The notes below the pieces were generated by a model. It saw only the letters and a program-made list of their open reading frames with translations. It did no database searches and was not told the DNA's origin. DNA of 64,000 nucleotides, taken from Azorinus chamasolen. Its lineage: Eukaryota; Mollusca; Bivalvia; Cardiida; Solecurtidae. The position numbers were made by a program, and so were the translations under genes. The stretch covers positions 60,295,453 through 60,359,452 of the forward strand of contig OY755239.1 of the NCBI GenBank assembly GCA_963576725.1, read 5' to 3'. Positions 44,023 to 54,578 of the stretch are shown here, piece by piece (position 1 is the stretch's first letter; every line of letters starts with the position of its first letter).

Positions 44023-44203
44023 TACAGTAAAACCCCGCTGATGCGACCACCTAAACGAAGTATAATTCTGGGTGCTAGATGCAGGTGGTAGCGTAATGCA
44101 GGGGAGCTTTCTGCATTACTTTTGCCCTGCATTAAGCAATCACCTGCTTAAAAAACACCCATATTTGTTTATTAAATGGTCGCATTAGAGGGGTTCTACT
44201 GTA
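44023..44203. mobile_element. P-family MITE, gcgacc end variant
   Basis: TA at both ends; cagtaaaaccccgctgatgc at left and gcattagaggggttctactg at right. One stem arm is shortened to gcgtaatgcagggg, as in 28,991. Confidence 0.8.
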
Positions 44204-44344
44204 TTGCCAAAATGTATTACTCAGCATCTAAAATGGACCCAGCCTGCTTGTAAATGAGACTCAGGTCGCCGATAGTGGGACAAAGGTGAAAAAGCACTTT
44301 TACAACGAGATGTCAGCGGTTACAGAAATAAGTCAAAGCTTCAC

Positions 44345-44510
44345 AAACCATTCATGGAAGAAATAATGAAATCATTAATATTTATTACTGAATTCTTACA
44401 ATGGCATAAGAACATAGGAATGTTTGGCCATGGCAGAAACTGTATCAGAATCGGAGCTATATTATTCCATATACAAACAGAGCAGACCTTGATCAGACAG
44501 CTCAATATCG
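44345..44510 (+). mobile_element. F1 MITE, truncated at the hairpin
   Basis: accattcatggaagaaataa, catggcagaaactgtatcag, aaacagagcagaccttgatc. It stops after agacagctc. Confidence 0.55.
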
Positions 44511-44721
44511 AAATGGTGTTTGAAAGATGCTGTTTCCATTAATATTATCTTGGCTACCGTATTTGTGTAGCAAATGAGAAATCGATGGCGAAACTCACTA
44601 AGAAAAACAAACCTGTATGAAACAATATCTAAAATGTTGTCAGGAAAAATGTACTTTTTTTATCACAGATATCTGCAGTTACAAATCAATAAGACTTATG
44701 ACGCACAGTAGGTAAATTAAC

Positions 44722-44950
44722 CCTTACATCGTAGCCTTTCCAAATGGACTATTCCTAAATTCAAACAGGTCAAGCTTATGGCGAATATTTAGGGATTTCT
44801 CTAAAGAAAAGTGTAGCATGACAAACAGTGCAGACCCTGATGAGAGGGTTCCTCTAGGAGCCCTCTCATCTGGGTCTACATTGTTTGTAAAGGACACCAG
44901 TTACTTGTGTCCCGCACCGTAATGGTCAAATTAAGAAAATCCACGGGTTT
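44722..44950 (+). mobile_element. F2-like MITE with F1-like stem
   Basis: TTAACCCTTACATCGTAGCC at left. Hairpin 44,823-44,890: gcagaccctgatgagagggt, apex tcctctagga, then ccctctcatctgggtctaca. The right end is not recognised. The stem combines the F2 gatgag arm with a new apex. Confidence 0.6.
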
Positions 44951-45151
44951 ACCTGATGTTATCTACCAATATCGAATTATTTCTTCAATAAGGTCTAATC
45001 AGCTTGATGAGATTTAAACCCAAAGCTGCTGTAAACTGATCTATTGCCCTGTACCTCGCTGTAAAAGTAAATGCCTGTTCATGTTTGGTCTGATTGAATT
45101 CTGACTTCAACCGACTCTAATAAGTTGTTAAGTAACTATAGATCCGAGTGA

Positions 45152-45213
45152 CAACCAGTTTGGATCCTGATGCGACGCCGAAGTACTCGTTGTCTCATCT
45201 GGATCTAACCCTT
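45152..45213 (+). mobile_element. F3 hairpin remnant
   Basis: cagtttggatcctgatgcga / ttgtctcatctggatctaac, decayed apex. It abuts a degraded F1-like stretch (45,215-45,400) with agcggctcctgtaggattca. Confidence 0.5.
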
Positions 45214-45403
45214 CTCTCGATAAATACACCATTCTACGCTTTAACAAACATGGTAGATCTAGATTAAGCGGCTCCTGTAGGATTCATCTGACCATACTAT
45301 GGCCTGTTTGCTTATGAAATCACATATTGCACAGTTTCTGTACAACACGTTTCTGTGGCCAAACTGCCCCGTGCTCATGTTCGTGATTAGTATGGGAATG
45401 GTT

Positions 45404-45888
45404 AACACCCTTTACTCCATGAATATTAATGTAAGAAATAATGAGATCGTGTATATTAACCCTTCTCTTGCTGAATTTTAAAATACATTTCTCCTTCTTT
45501 ACCCATGCCCTGTTGTATAATTACATATATCTTCACTGCGTACAAGTATTTCGTTGTGCAATCACTGTTGTGGAGTGCACTGGTTGCACACTCAACTTGT
45601 AAATAGTGCAGACCCTGATGAAACAGCTCCTCCAGGAGCTGTCTCATCTGGGTCTTCACTATTTACAGGTTGGTATATAGACGAGAATAGCAAGCGAAGG
45701 GTTAATGGCACATGAACACATGACTGAGCCGTCTGATCAGGGTCTGCTCAGATTGGTAATGGATTTGAAAGATAGGCTTCTTTACTTTCAGAAATGGCTA
45801 CAATGTTCCACCCTCGTTGCAACTATTTTGTTCATGATTATTCAGTATGTATCGAACATTTGAATACATATAGAACAGGGAAAGAGTT
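45404..45888 (+). mobile_element. F1 MITE interrupted by an F2 element
   Basis: Left ttaacaccctttactccatg, aataatgagatcgtgtatat, then the F2 insert at TTAA. It continues tggcacatgaacacatgact, half stem gtctgatcagggtctgctc, and right end atagaacagggaaagagtta. Confidence 0.65.
45456..45705 (+). mobile_element. F2 MITE nested in F1
   Basis: TTAACCCTTCTCTTGCTGAA...AGCGAAGGGTTAA, TTAA duplicated. Hairpin 45,600-45,668 with a gctcctccaggagc apex. The 250-bp sequence is almost the same as 61,474-61,723 inverted. The minus-strand frame over it is not a gene. Confidence 0.85.
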
Positions 45889-45892
45889 AATG

Positions 45893-46320
45893 TAACATTT
45901 TATTTTACGATGTGTATTTGTATTTGATTTTACGATGTGTATTTGTATTTGATTTTACGATGTGCATTTGCATCTGAACATTCAATTTCTTCTTAGACGA
46001 ATGCTTTAATCGAATACAATGTGATTGATTTTGAGAAGTTTATTTTCATATGAATATAAATTATTTAGTTATATGAACGCTTTAATATAACAATTGATTT
46101 TACGATGTTTACTTGTATCTGAATATTTATGTTCTGGGTTTATAAATGTTTTAATATAAAATTTGATTTAGGGAGTTTGTAATTGAATATAACTTTTCTG
46201 GATAGATGTATGTTTTAGTGTAGCAACTGATTTTACGAAGTCCATTTTTGTCTGAATATTCATTATCTGGTTAGGTGGATGCTTTAATGTAACATTTGAT
46301 TTAGATTACACTATGTCCAT
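45893..46320 (+). repeat. Degenerate tandem repeats
   Basis: Three adjacent 25-bp units of gattttacgatgtgtatttg (45,911-45,975) begin a larger series. In it, ttgattttacga(t/a)gt, cttgtatctgaatatt and a gctttaatrtaac segment recur about every 110 bp to 46,320. Confidence 0.7.
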
Positions 46321-46632
46321 CAATTATTGACTGTACTCTTACTTAGCTGGATAAATGATGAGAATTATAAATAAGATTAGTCAGATTTATGACTTTAAAC
46401 GCGTTTTATGAATTCTCTCCGGTGTTTTGCAGTAAATTTCGAAGTAAACAAACATCATACGCACGACATTTAAAATCAATTTTACATAGTTGATTATATA
46501 CGAAATTACTTATTGCATTCCTGGATGTATCACCGATAGCAATTTAATATACAATATTTCAGAGTTTTTGCCGCACTCCCTCACGCTGATTATGTGGGTG
46601 ACTTTAATGATTTAATTAGATTTTATAGTAAA
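46321..46632. other. No recognisable feature
   Basis: AT-rich DNA between the tandem repeats and an F4 element. Confidence 0.4.
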
Positions 46633-46856
46633 TTAACCCATTTGCTCCCACGATCCCATATATGAGACGTATGCAAACAGTGTAGACTATGATCAGACGC
46701 CGCATAATGCGGCGTCTGATCAGAATCTACACTGTTTGCTGATAGGAATTTCAGTATAAAAAAAACCGAAATTGAAAATTTAGGCCAGGCATCCCTTAAA
46801 CATGGACAAATCCAATATATATACATGGCAGAATGCACTGGGCGCAAATAGGTTAA
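46633..46856 (-). mobile_element. F4 MITE, complete
   Basis: TTAACCCATTTGCTCCCACG...GCGCAAATAGGTTAA. Hairpin 46,675-46,740 with atgatcagacgccgca, loop taa. The minus-strand frame across it is fortuitous. Confidence 0.82.
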
Positions 46857-46924
46857 ACTACTGTTAAAAGTATGTCTGCCATAACTCTCATCTGCCGCAT
46901 TTTACTTACGTCTGATTCGCACAG

Positions 46925-46998
46925 CCGTTTGAGAAACTGTTGACCGAGTTACTCGGCATCTCATCTGGATCCAAGCTGTTTGTATATGCGAGTCAGGT
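46925..46998. mobile_element. F3 hairpin remnant
   Basis: gaccgagttactcggcatct apex with right arm catctggatccaagctgttt. The left arm is largely deleted. Confidence 0.45.
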
Positions 46999-47044
46999 CA
47001 AGCGCATGATAAATATTAAAGCTTTTAAGTCTAGCTAATACGGG

Positions 47045-47159
47045 CTAATACTCAAAAGAAGTATCATTCTGGATTTTTAAAAGAGGTGGTAGCTTAAGAC
47101 AGGACACAAGTAATGCAGCAAACTCCTATTGGAGCTTTTTGTATTACCATCGCCCTGTA
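47045..47159. mobile_element. P-family MITE cut by a TTAA insertion
   Basis: gaggtggtagcttaagacag, gcagcaaactcctattggag, tattaccatcgccctgta, then TTAACCC begins. The distal P arm is not found after the insert. Confidence 0.55.
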
Positions 47160-47470
47160 TTAACCCTTCTCATACTGTATGTTCACGTTTGAACCCATCC
47201 AACATGAGTACTAATTAGATGCGTCATTCTGTTATTGGATATATAGTAGCAACTTCATTATAATGGGAAAACAGTGCAGACCCATATGAGACAGCTTCTA
47301 GAGGGACTGTCTCCTATGGGTCCAGGCTATTTGCATTTAAAGAACATCAATTTGGAAACATACATGTAGTAACAGTTGAATTATAATGGCACATTGTGCA
47401 GACTCATATGAGACAATTCGCAAAGGAGATGCCTCATATGAGTCTACACTATTTGCAGATAAAGACTTGT
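47160..47470 (+). mobile_element. F2-variant MITE(s) with CATATGAGAC stems
   Basis: TTAACCCTTCTCATACTGTA at left. Two hairpins follow: 47,265-47,335 (gcagacccatatgagacagc / ctcctatgggtccaggc) and 47,388-47,458 (gcagactcatatgagacaat / cctcatatgagtctacac). Each is preceded by a similar tagtaacagttgaattataa segment, so this may be two copies in tandem. The right terminus is not recognised. Confidence 0.6.
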
Positions 47471-47549
47471 TTTACAGTTTCACAGTTTATTTGAATGATA
47501 GTCTTGACATCGTTACTCAAACATCTTGCGGGGTTGTCTGGAGTGAGAA

Positions 47550-47712
47550 TTTTACACTACATTTTGACTTCGGTGAAGGTGGGATAAGCGTGCAGCAGGG
47601 TACCCTAAAACCCGGTTTAAGCCCAAAGTAGCCTTTGTTTGACTACTTACCGTTCTTAGGCGGTACTCCTACTTTCACCCTATGGTATACGTTGTTATTT
47701 TATATGGTTTTA
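47550..47712 (+). repeat. Dispersed repeat, copy 1
   Basis: tttacactacattttgactt, gaaggtgggataagcgtgca, gtagcctttgtttgactact, cctatggtatacg. Same order as copy 2 at 47,931. Unknown family, perhaps the 3' region of a retroelement. Confidence 0.65.
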
Positions 47713-47751
47713 TGTCTTTATATAGTTTTATGTCTTGATGTGTGTACAGAT

Positions 47752-47923
47752 AAGATGAGTAAATTACATATACAAAATTTTCAAGTATAACTTCTTTATT
47801 TCCCCACGAAACCCTATGTTGTGACCACTCTTTAGAATCGTCTCGAAGAAACGATTCTAAAGAGTGGTCACAACATAGGTTTCTTGGAGAAATCTGTACA
47901 TCTGCATACGTAAACAGCATAGG
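47752..47923. mobile_element. R-family element, complete stem
   Basis: Stem from cacgaaaccctatgttgtga and ccactctttagaatcgtc, loop tcgaaga, then the mirror ending acataggtttcttggaga. It sits between the two copies of the dispersed repeat. Confidence 0.7.
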
Positions 47924-47930
47924 AGGGGGA

Positions 47931-48330
47931 TTTTACATTACATTTTGTTTTGGGTGAAGGTGGGATAAGCGTGCATTTGGGTACCCTAAACTCCGGTTAA
48001 ATCCACAGTAGCCTTTTTTGGCTACTGACCGTTCGCATGCTTTACTCCTACTTACACCCTATGGTCTACTTTGCATTTATATGGTAAATGTTTTATGCCT
48101 TTTTATGCGATGCGTCCCTTTTTGTCTTGTTATTGTGTTGTTTCATATTTAATGATGTTTTGGTGCCGTGTCCTTTTGTGCTTGGTGCTCCCGGTAGGGC
48201 TGTATTTTCACCATGTACGCTAATTGCAGCCACTTGGTTGTCGAGAAGGTTCACTAGTTCACTGACATTTGCTTCAAACTCCACTCGTGTTCATTGTCCT
48301 CCGCAATTAACACTTTCCCCGCTGTAACAC
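47931..48330 (+). repeat. Dispersed repeat, copy 2 (longer)
   Basis: Repeats copy 1 (gaaggtgggataagcgtgca at 47,956) and extends through cttggtgctcccggtagggc and gccacttggttgtcgagaag to about 48,330. Short frames on both strands have no recognised domain. Confidence 0.6.
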
Positions 48331-48691
48331 ATTAAAATCAGATGAAACGGTGCTTACTTTCATTTCGAACAAGGTTTTAAAACAATTTCGATCGGGTGTC
48401 AATCAATCAATATGTGATATCTAATGAGTTGCAGCGCAGCAAGATAGGGGTTGACGCGATTCGAATGCGTTGTAGCGAGGTATACTTGAGAAAGACGATA
48501 GACCAGTACACATTATATCTACAGCCCCAAAATATTAGAGCTACTATTGATGCTCTCATTTCCATGCGCAGAGGCACTACACGAGATTGTTCAGTGAGTT
48601 TTCCGAGTATATTTGGCATTACCAAAGCAGTCTTTCAAATTATCAGGACAACGTTTACTTTCTTATCGACATTTGTGCGTTGGAAAAAACT
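48331..48691. other. No recognisable feature
   Basis: Overlapping frames (48,396-48,731 plus; 48,407-48,625 minus) show no motif. The last part of the plus frame runs into an F1 element. Confidence 0.4.
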
Positions 48692-48850
48692 GCTTAACCA
48701 TTTACTCCATGAATATTCATGTAAGAAATAATGGCATCGTGAATAATAATTAGATTGATTTTTATTATTGCACATCGCAACTAGAATTGTTTTGACAGAT
48801 AGAAACTATAATGTTGTAATATGCAAAGAGAGCAGACCCTGATCAGACAG
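48692..48850 (+). mobile_element. F1 MITE, truncated at the hairpin
   Basis: TTAACCATTTACTCCATGAA, catgtaagaaataatggcat, cagatagaaactataatgtt, gagagcagaccctgatcaga, then it stops after cagccctat. Confidence 0.6.
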
Positions 48851-49149
48851 CCCTATCAAACTTCCTCGCGATTTACTGTATATCAACACAAGGGTTACTT
48901 CTGCATATATTCGAACGCCAATCACCGATGTGAATTAATTCATTTCATGCTAGCGGTAGGCACATAATCAGGTAACTTGTTGCAGTTTTCTTTTTGTTTA
49001 CTGAGTTTTCTTTGAACGAGTGTGTCTTTCTACGAACCTTTATTTGTTAACACTTTAGTGATTGCGTTTTGAATCTCCTTTGTTTTGTTTTCGCCCGTAG
49101 TCTCAAACCAATGGACTGACAAATGAACAATACACAATACCTGTATAGC

Positions 49150-49540
49150 CTGTATAATGCGACCACTAAAAAGAGGTCTAAATCTGGGTCTAAAATACAG
49201 CTGGTAGCCTAACCCTTTCCTCCATAAATACGCCTTTCTATGCCTCTGTAGAAATCACCTGTTTAAACCATTGTGATAAATAGAGCATTTTCTGCTATAG
49301 GAGCAAATGCTCTATTTATCACAAAGGTTTCGAACTACACAATTTAAAAAAAATCCTTTTCTTTAGTTAATGCTCCTTTCCGACGGATTTATTCGAAGCG
49401 GTTGGATCTAAACATAGGTTATGAGGTAATGGGCTAGTGCATTACATTTGCCCTGCATTAAGAAAACTCATGCGTATTAAGACTCTATGTTAAATGAATG
49501 ACTGGTTGCTTAAGACATGTAGGCTACTACTGTATGTACA
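49150..49540. mobile_element. P-family MITE interrupted by an F6 element
   Basis: Left gcctgtataatgcgaccact, arm acagctggtagcctaa. After the insert it continues tgcattacatttgccctgca and ttaag, and ends near ggctactactgtatg. One stem arm is missing beside the insertion. Confidence 0.6.
49209..49437 (-). mobile_element. F6 MITE nested in P
   Basis: Ends CTAACCCTTTCCTCCATA and GGTAATGGGCTAG (TTAA mutated on both sides). Hairpin 49,265-49,330 with tctgctataggagc. Confidence 0.75.
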
Positions 49541-49565
49541 TGTAGCTACTACCACGGGGATACAG

Positions 49566-49779
49566 TTAACCCTTCGCTTATGCCCTGTTGTATAATTACA
49601 TATATCTTCACTGTGTATAAGTATTTCGCTGTGCAATCACTGCTGTGGGTGCACTGGTTGCACAATCAACTTGTAAATAGTGCAGACCCTGATGAGACAG
49701 CTCCTGCAGGAGCTGTCTCATCTGGGTCTTCACTATTTACAGGTAGGTATATTGACGCGAATAGCAAGCGAAGGGTTAA
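49566..49779 (+). mobile_element. F2 MITE, complete, 35 bp shorter
   Basis: TTAACCCTTCGCTTATGCCC...AGCGAAGGGTTAA. Hairpin 49,674-49,743 perfect at apex agctcctgcaggagct. The segment after the left end is deleted compared with 15,353 and 45,456. Confidence 0.82.
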
Positions 49780-49949
49780 TGGTCAATAGTGTTCTAAAAA
49801 AAACCCAGAAGAAAGCACAACATCCCTTCATCCATTACCTGAATAACATGTTGATCTAGCACCAGACTTCAAGAAAAACAACCGCGATTAGCTGCCACAG
49901 TCTGTATCAGAATGCAACAAGAAATAAGGTATAAACTTGAAGTTAAATC

Positions 49950-50140
49950 AGAGGTCCAGATAAGATGCATACATTAAATTTTTTTCAAGAATAACTTCTT
50001 AATTTCTCCACCAAACCCTGTGTTGTGAAAACACTTTAGAATCGTCTGTTCGATACGATTCTAAATAATGGTAACAACATAAGGTTTGGTGGAGAAATGA
50101 CGATTTAAGATTTTGGGTACACACCTTAATATGTTGCACT
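49950..50140. mobile_element. R-family element, complete
   Basis: cagaggtccagataagatgc at left and ttgggtacacaccttaatat at right. Stem caaaccctgtgttgtgaaaa, ctttagaatcgtct, loop gttcga, mirror aacataaggtttggtggaga. Confidence 0.7.
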
Positions 50141-50889
50141 TTCAAGGTACATATAAGAATAAAATAGAACAGAAGTCAGGTAAAAGATGCGACACGAAAG
50201 TCCACAGCAAAAGGTTATGTTCATATCTTGTTTCCATCATGGGTTCTTAACTTTCAGTCTGTTAATTAAATTTAGGCAATATATTATTTTCTACAAACAT
50301 GTAATCTGATGAGACTCGTCTGGATTTGGAGTGATTGTAAAACGGCATTTAGCGTGCTGATGGTGAAATGCATGTGTCAGTTTGGATATGAAAGAAGTTT
50401 CAAACCTACCGAAATTAAGCAACGGAAAGGCTTGTGAAAAAGACGCATACATATGCTATTTTAAATTGTCTATTTGTAGCTGCTGAATGGGGTTGGATGG
50501 GGCGATGAACAGATTCCAGGGTATTCATCAGATGATAAAAAACAAAAACCAACTGCGTGAACCCTGTCGGCACATAACAGAAACAATTTACAGACATTTA
50601 CACGCGCCCATCACAATACAAGACAGACGACAAACCTATTTACTTTAATGTCAACTCGGAGGATTGACGTCATTGACGTGTGTTGTTTAGAATATGCGCA
50701 CCACTTTCAGTGCCTAAATTAATCTGGAAGCCGACAAAATGACATTCTAGAAAAGAGCGGTATCATCCGTCAAAGAAAATTTCAGAAATATCTTTAGCAA
50801 TTCAGACGTATGTATGATGGTTATATCTAAATCTAAGCGTCTATCGAGAGAGTTTAAGTGTATTGGTGTATTCGCTGCCCCGCAATTCG
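50141..50889. other. No recognisable feature
   Basis: A minus-strand frame (50,597-50,415) shows no motif. No repeat of the families named here was found. Confidence 0.45.
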
Positions 50890-51097
50890 TACAGTAAAAC
50901 CTCTCTATAACGGCCACTAAATTACATTAAGTATTTTGTGTTTAAGACAGGTGGCTGCTTAAAGCAAGGTCAAAGTAAAACAGAACGCTCCTATAGGAGC
51001 GTTCTGTTTTACTTTTATCTTGCTTTAATCAGCCACCTGCCCTAAATACCAATTAAATAACGCACTTTAGTGGTCGTTATAAAGAAGTTTTACTGTA
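50890..51097. mobile_element. P-family MITE, complete, diverged stem
   Basis: TA at both ends; cagtaaaacctctctataac and gttataaagaagttttactg. The stem has ttaaagcaaggtcaaagtaa arms and cgctcctataggagcg apex. Both arms carry the same substitutions (for example aagcaagg / ccttgctt versus atgcaggg in other copies). Confidence 0.85.
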
Positions 51098-51114
51098 TAC
51101 TTATCAAGAGCACC

Positions 51115-51640
51115 GCAGGCGGATACCAACGCTCGTTTATCAAGACAGTCATTTTATATTTCCTAAGTCCATAAACGGGGCATAACGTTTTAAAAAGTCT
51201 TACCGTTATGGCCCTTGGACAGATTGTAGCCCTTGTAATGGTACACAAGTGTTAGAGTTTCATAAGATTGGCCTGAGTAGTTTTAAAACAATAGCCAACG
51301 ATAAAGTTTTTAAGAGTTTTAAAACATAGGTCAAAGTTCTTCAAAGGTCAATGTCACAAGTCAGAAAACGTAATACTGATTGAAATTTACATAAGGAATA
51401 TGAGAGCCCTGCTGGTTAGAGTTTCAAAATGAAAGTTTTATTTAAATTTAAAGGGGCATGCTTTTGTAAAAAAAGCCTTACAGAGTTATGGCCCTTTTTC
51501 AGATTGTAGCCCTTGTGACGATGAAAAATGTATGAAGTTTCATAGTTACAAGTTCAACGACGACAACGACAACACGGATGTCGGAGTACCATAGTTCGTA
51601 TTTTTTCTTCGAAATAGACGAGCTAATAAAACGACAGATG
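51115..51640 (+). mobile_element. Helentron/pearl-like element
   Basis: Left gagcaccgcaggcggatacc with a small hairpin, two core units (gttatggccc, gattgtagcccttgtgacga, gtttcata at about 51,205 and 51,487), a gacgacaacgacaac tract, and right end ttcgaaatagacgagctaat. Same ends as 6,172. Confidence 0.6.
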
Positions 51641-51734
51641 CACACGAAACTCGTCTTGTTATAACATAATGTTGGTCCTCGTTCTACCATCCCTATAGCG
51701 TAATCACACGGCAGTATTTTGCACGTCGCGATAA

Positions 51735-51915
51735 AACCTTTCGCCGCCAAATAATTTTCGTCTGCTAAAATATCGTCTGTTGCAGGTGTCGCATTTATAC
51801 GTAGTTATAATGTCAAACATTTTGGATCCTGATGACACGATGAGTTAATCGGTGTTTAATCAGGATCCAAACTGTTTGCAAAGTCCGTCATGGTGTCGCC
51901 TATGGCGGCAGAAGA
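51735..51915 (+). mobile_element. F3 MITE, TTAA lost
   Basis: aaacctttcgccgccaaata at left, stem tttggatcctgatgacacga / taatcaggatccaaactg, right flank gtgtcgcctatggcggc. Here the right arm reads atcagg, so the usual mismatch is absent. Confidence 0.55.
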
Positions 51916-52086
51916 GTTATGTAATGTGCACACACGATGACTTTTTTCAGAACGCAAAGAAAAATGCCGTAGGGCATCATTACCGGAAATTGCATCCCCC
52001 GAAATTAACTTCGTGCATGAAAATTGACAAGAAAGGGGACATGTTCCTCGCTTCGGTGTTTTGGTTGCCATTCTCATGAATCAAAG

Positions 52087-52298
52087 TACAGTGGAACACA
52101 TCTAAAGCGACCACGTAATAAATAAACATGGGCGTCTTTAAAAGCAGGTGGTTGCTTAATATAGGACGAAAGTAATGCAGAAAGCTCCTTTTCGAACTTT
52201 CTGCATAACGATTGTCCTGCATTAAGCTACCACCTGTCCCCATGAACCAATGGGTTTATTCGTTATTGGTGGTTGCATTATGGTTTTTTGTTACTGTG
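52087..52298. mobile_element. P-family MITE, complete but decayed
   Basis: TA cagtggaacacatctaaagc at left, right ggtggttgcattatggtttt then gttactg. Stem gcttaatataggacgaaagt, apex ctccttttcgaa. Confidence 0.7.
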
Positions 52299-52397
52299 TG
52301 TATCAATTCCAACAAAACAATGTTTTAATACTTTCCCTGATTGACTATTATCGTATAAATAAGATATGAAAGAAGAGCTTTCAGCAGTTGCCTTTAC

Positions 52398-52517
52398 AAA
52401 GACATGGCCCGTCTGAGTCTGAGATCATTCTCAAGTATCTGATTAATCAGATTCTGAGCAAGCTGCTTCAGAATGATCTCAGACTCTCACTCAAGCAAAA
52501 TGTTTTATAACCTTGGG
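52398..52517. mobile_element. D-family hairpin
   Basis: gagtctgagatcattctcaa, tctgattaatcaga centre, mirror gaatgatctcagactc, then ttttataaccttgggg. Confidence 0.6.
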
Positions 52518-52879
52518 GCAAGATCTGGGTGTCAAAAATGTTAGGATCCTAATGATAATGTCACCCGGTGTTTGCAAACGTTTTCACTGATTGGCCTATA
52601 GCGAGACTCGAGCAATTAACTAGAGAGATTGCACTTTTTGTCTGAAAAAGCAAATTAGTACAGCCAAGCTATAAATAATTCAATTGTTTACAGACATTAC
52701 TTTCAAACTGTGAGGCAATTCAGTGTTGTTTCAATCTCAAACTCTGTACGCAATGACTGCTATTGATTCTTTAAATCAACTGATGGAAAAAGGAGAGAGT
52801 CATTTGGAATTTGTCACTGCACACGATAATGCTTAATAGCTAGAATGCTATAAAACACCTGGTGTTCAACAACAGCAAA

Positions 52880-53045
52880 TAAAGGCGCGTGCATAAAAAC
52901 TAAAATCGTCTATTCTCCACCAAACCCTATGCTGTGACCACTCTTTAGAATCGTCTCTTTGAGACGATTCTAAAGAGTGGTCACAGCATAGGGTTTGGTG
53001 GAGAAATGAAGAAGTTACACTTGAAAATGTTTTCATATACGCATC
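52880..53045. mobile_element. R-family element, nearly perfect palindrome
   Basis: tctccaccaaaccctatgct, gtgaccactctttagaatcg, loop tctttga, then the exact mirror to gtttggtggaga. About 55 bp per arm, the best R copy. Confidence 0.8.
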
Positions 53046-53543
53046 TTAACTGCACCTCTATTCCAAGTTAATTGCAAATACCATTCAGGTCGCTGTTAGC
53101 AGACTGTGGATTATACGTTAGCATGTTGTGAGCAAATTTTCGACGATCTTTGCAACAGTTTTAATCCAGATGGCACGCTTAGAAACGTTGATGTCTCGTT
53201 AGATTGCCAGATCTAATTATGTCTTTGTAAATACAATAAATTACATTTAACTTCGTTTAAGTCAGAAGAAACGATACTATTCAGATTAAATTGATTTTCG
53301 GCAACGGACGGTTTAGGAGCACTCGGTTTCATTGGAATTGACACATCATTTGATTCAAGAGCATGCTAATCAAAGCATTGAGTCAGAGAAGCGCTAAAAC
53401 CTGCAGAATTCACAGATAGCCAGCTGATACACAAAAACCTTTGACATTCTGAAATTAAAAAAGAAAAGGAATTTTTTTTTGAAAAATTAGAATTGGTATA
53501 TACACGATATGTTGCGTGCGATAATTTTGTACAAACTGATACA
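53046..53543. other. No recognisable feature
   Basis: Faint F3-like words (aatccagatggcacgctta, gatgtctcgttagattgcc near 53,163-53,205) may be a very old copy. Otherwise nothing supported. Confidence 0.35.
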
Positions 53544-53775
53544 TGTATTAAACTCGTCTTGGAAAATGTTATTAAGCGAGACTCTGAGGAGGTTCGCTTA
53601 ATAACATTATCCAGGACTCGTTTAATATCGGAGCATCATATTTTTTATCAAATAATTTATTTCGACTAATAAAATAAAATAAATTATACCGTTTTAGCTA
53701 AGTCCTATGTGCATATGTCTACAATACGTCATGATGTTTCAACATGACGCTATTACTTATATTAAACGTGTGTAA
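53544..53775. mobile_element. S element without SINE
   Basis: Hairpin 53,544-53,628: attaaactcgtcttggaaaa, tgttattaagcg, then cgcttaataacattatccag and gactcgtttaat. Downstream tatttcgactaat and aatacgtcatgatg match the sequence after the SINE at 18,080. Confidence 0.65.
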
Positions 53776-53887
53776 TATAGTGCTCCCTCCCTACAACGGC
53801 CCTCTCAATAACGATTCCCTCCTTACAACAACGCATGTCACTGTTTCCGAAACAATAAGGCTCCAGAAACAACTTTTTTCATTGTAT

Positions 53888-54030
53888 GTTCTCTAGCCTC
53901 CATCAAACCCTATTTTGTGACCACTCTTTAAAATCGTCACTCTGTGACGATTCTAAAGAGTGGCCACAACATAGGGTTTGATGGAGGCATAACGGTTTTA
54001 GTTCTCGAAATACACCTTGTCTGGGGATCT
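53888..54030. mobile_element. R-family element, long hairpin
   Basis: gcctccatcaaaccctattt, gaccactctttaaaatcgtc, loop actctgt, mirror ending gggtttgatggaggc. The frames that cover it on both strands are artefacts. Confidence 0.75.
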
Positions 54031-54330
54031 GCAAACAAGCTAATTATGTTTGATTTTCCCTCCCTATAACAACTCCCTTTGAACAACACATACAATCTTC
54101 GTATCCCGCAGGGTGTCGTTGTAGAGAGGGAGCACTGTAAAGAGAAATATGAAATGGCTATATTAATTCGAATACAAGAGAGGTTATGTGATATTGACTG
54201 TAGATCATGTTCTTCAAGCTTTAGGATGCAGGCGGTCAAAAGCATTGGAAAATGCTGTTGGTATTGAATTGCAACATAATTTGTATCTCGCTATGACATT
54301 TGTCTTCTGTATTAACTTTCGACTGCCATT

Positions 54331-54578
54331 TTAACCCTACCCTGAGGAATATTCATATAGGAAATAATGACGTCATAAATATTAATAAGATTCTTTTGTA
54401 TAATGGCTTATGGACATATGACATTTTGGCTCAGGAAGAAGCTTTAGAATCAGATATATATTACCTCATAAGCAAACAGAGCAGACCCTGATCAGACGGC
54501 TCCTATAGGAGCCGTCTGATATGGGTCTACTCTGTTTGCAGATGCGTCAAAATGCGCTTACATAAGGGAAAAGGTTAA
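54331..54578 (+). mobile_element. F1 MITE, complete
   Basis: TTAACCCTACCCTGAGGAAT...AAGGGAAAAGGTTAA. Hairpin 54,473-54,540 with a perfect cggctcctataggagccg apex. The left half matches 32,604. Confidence 0.85.

Noticed and set aside
48396..48731. 111-codon frame
   Set aside because: It runs into an F1 element at the 3' end and shows no conserved motif. An overlapping minus-strand frame is equally open.
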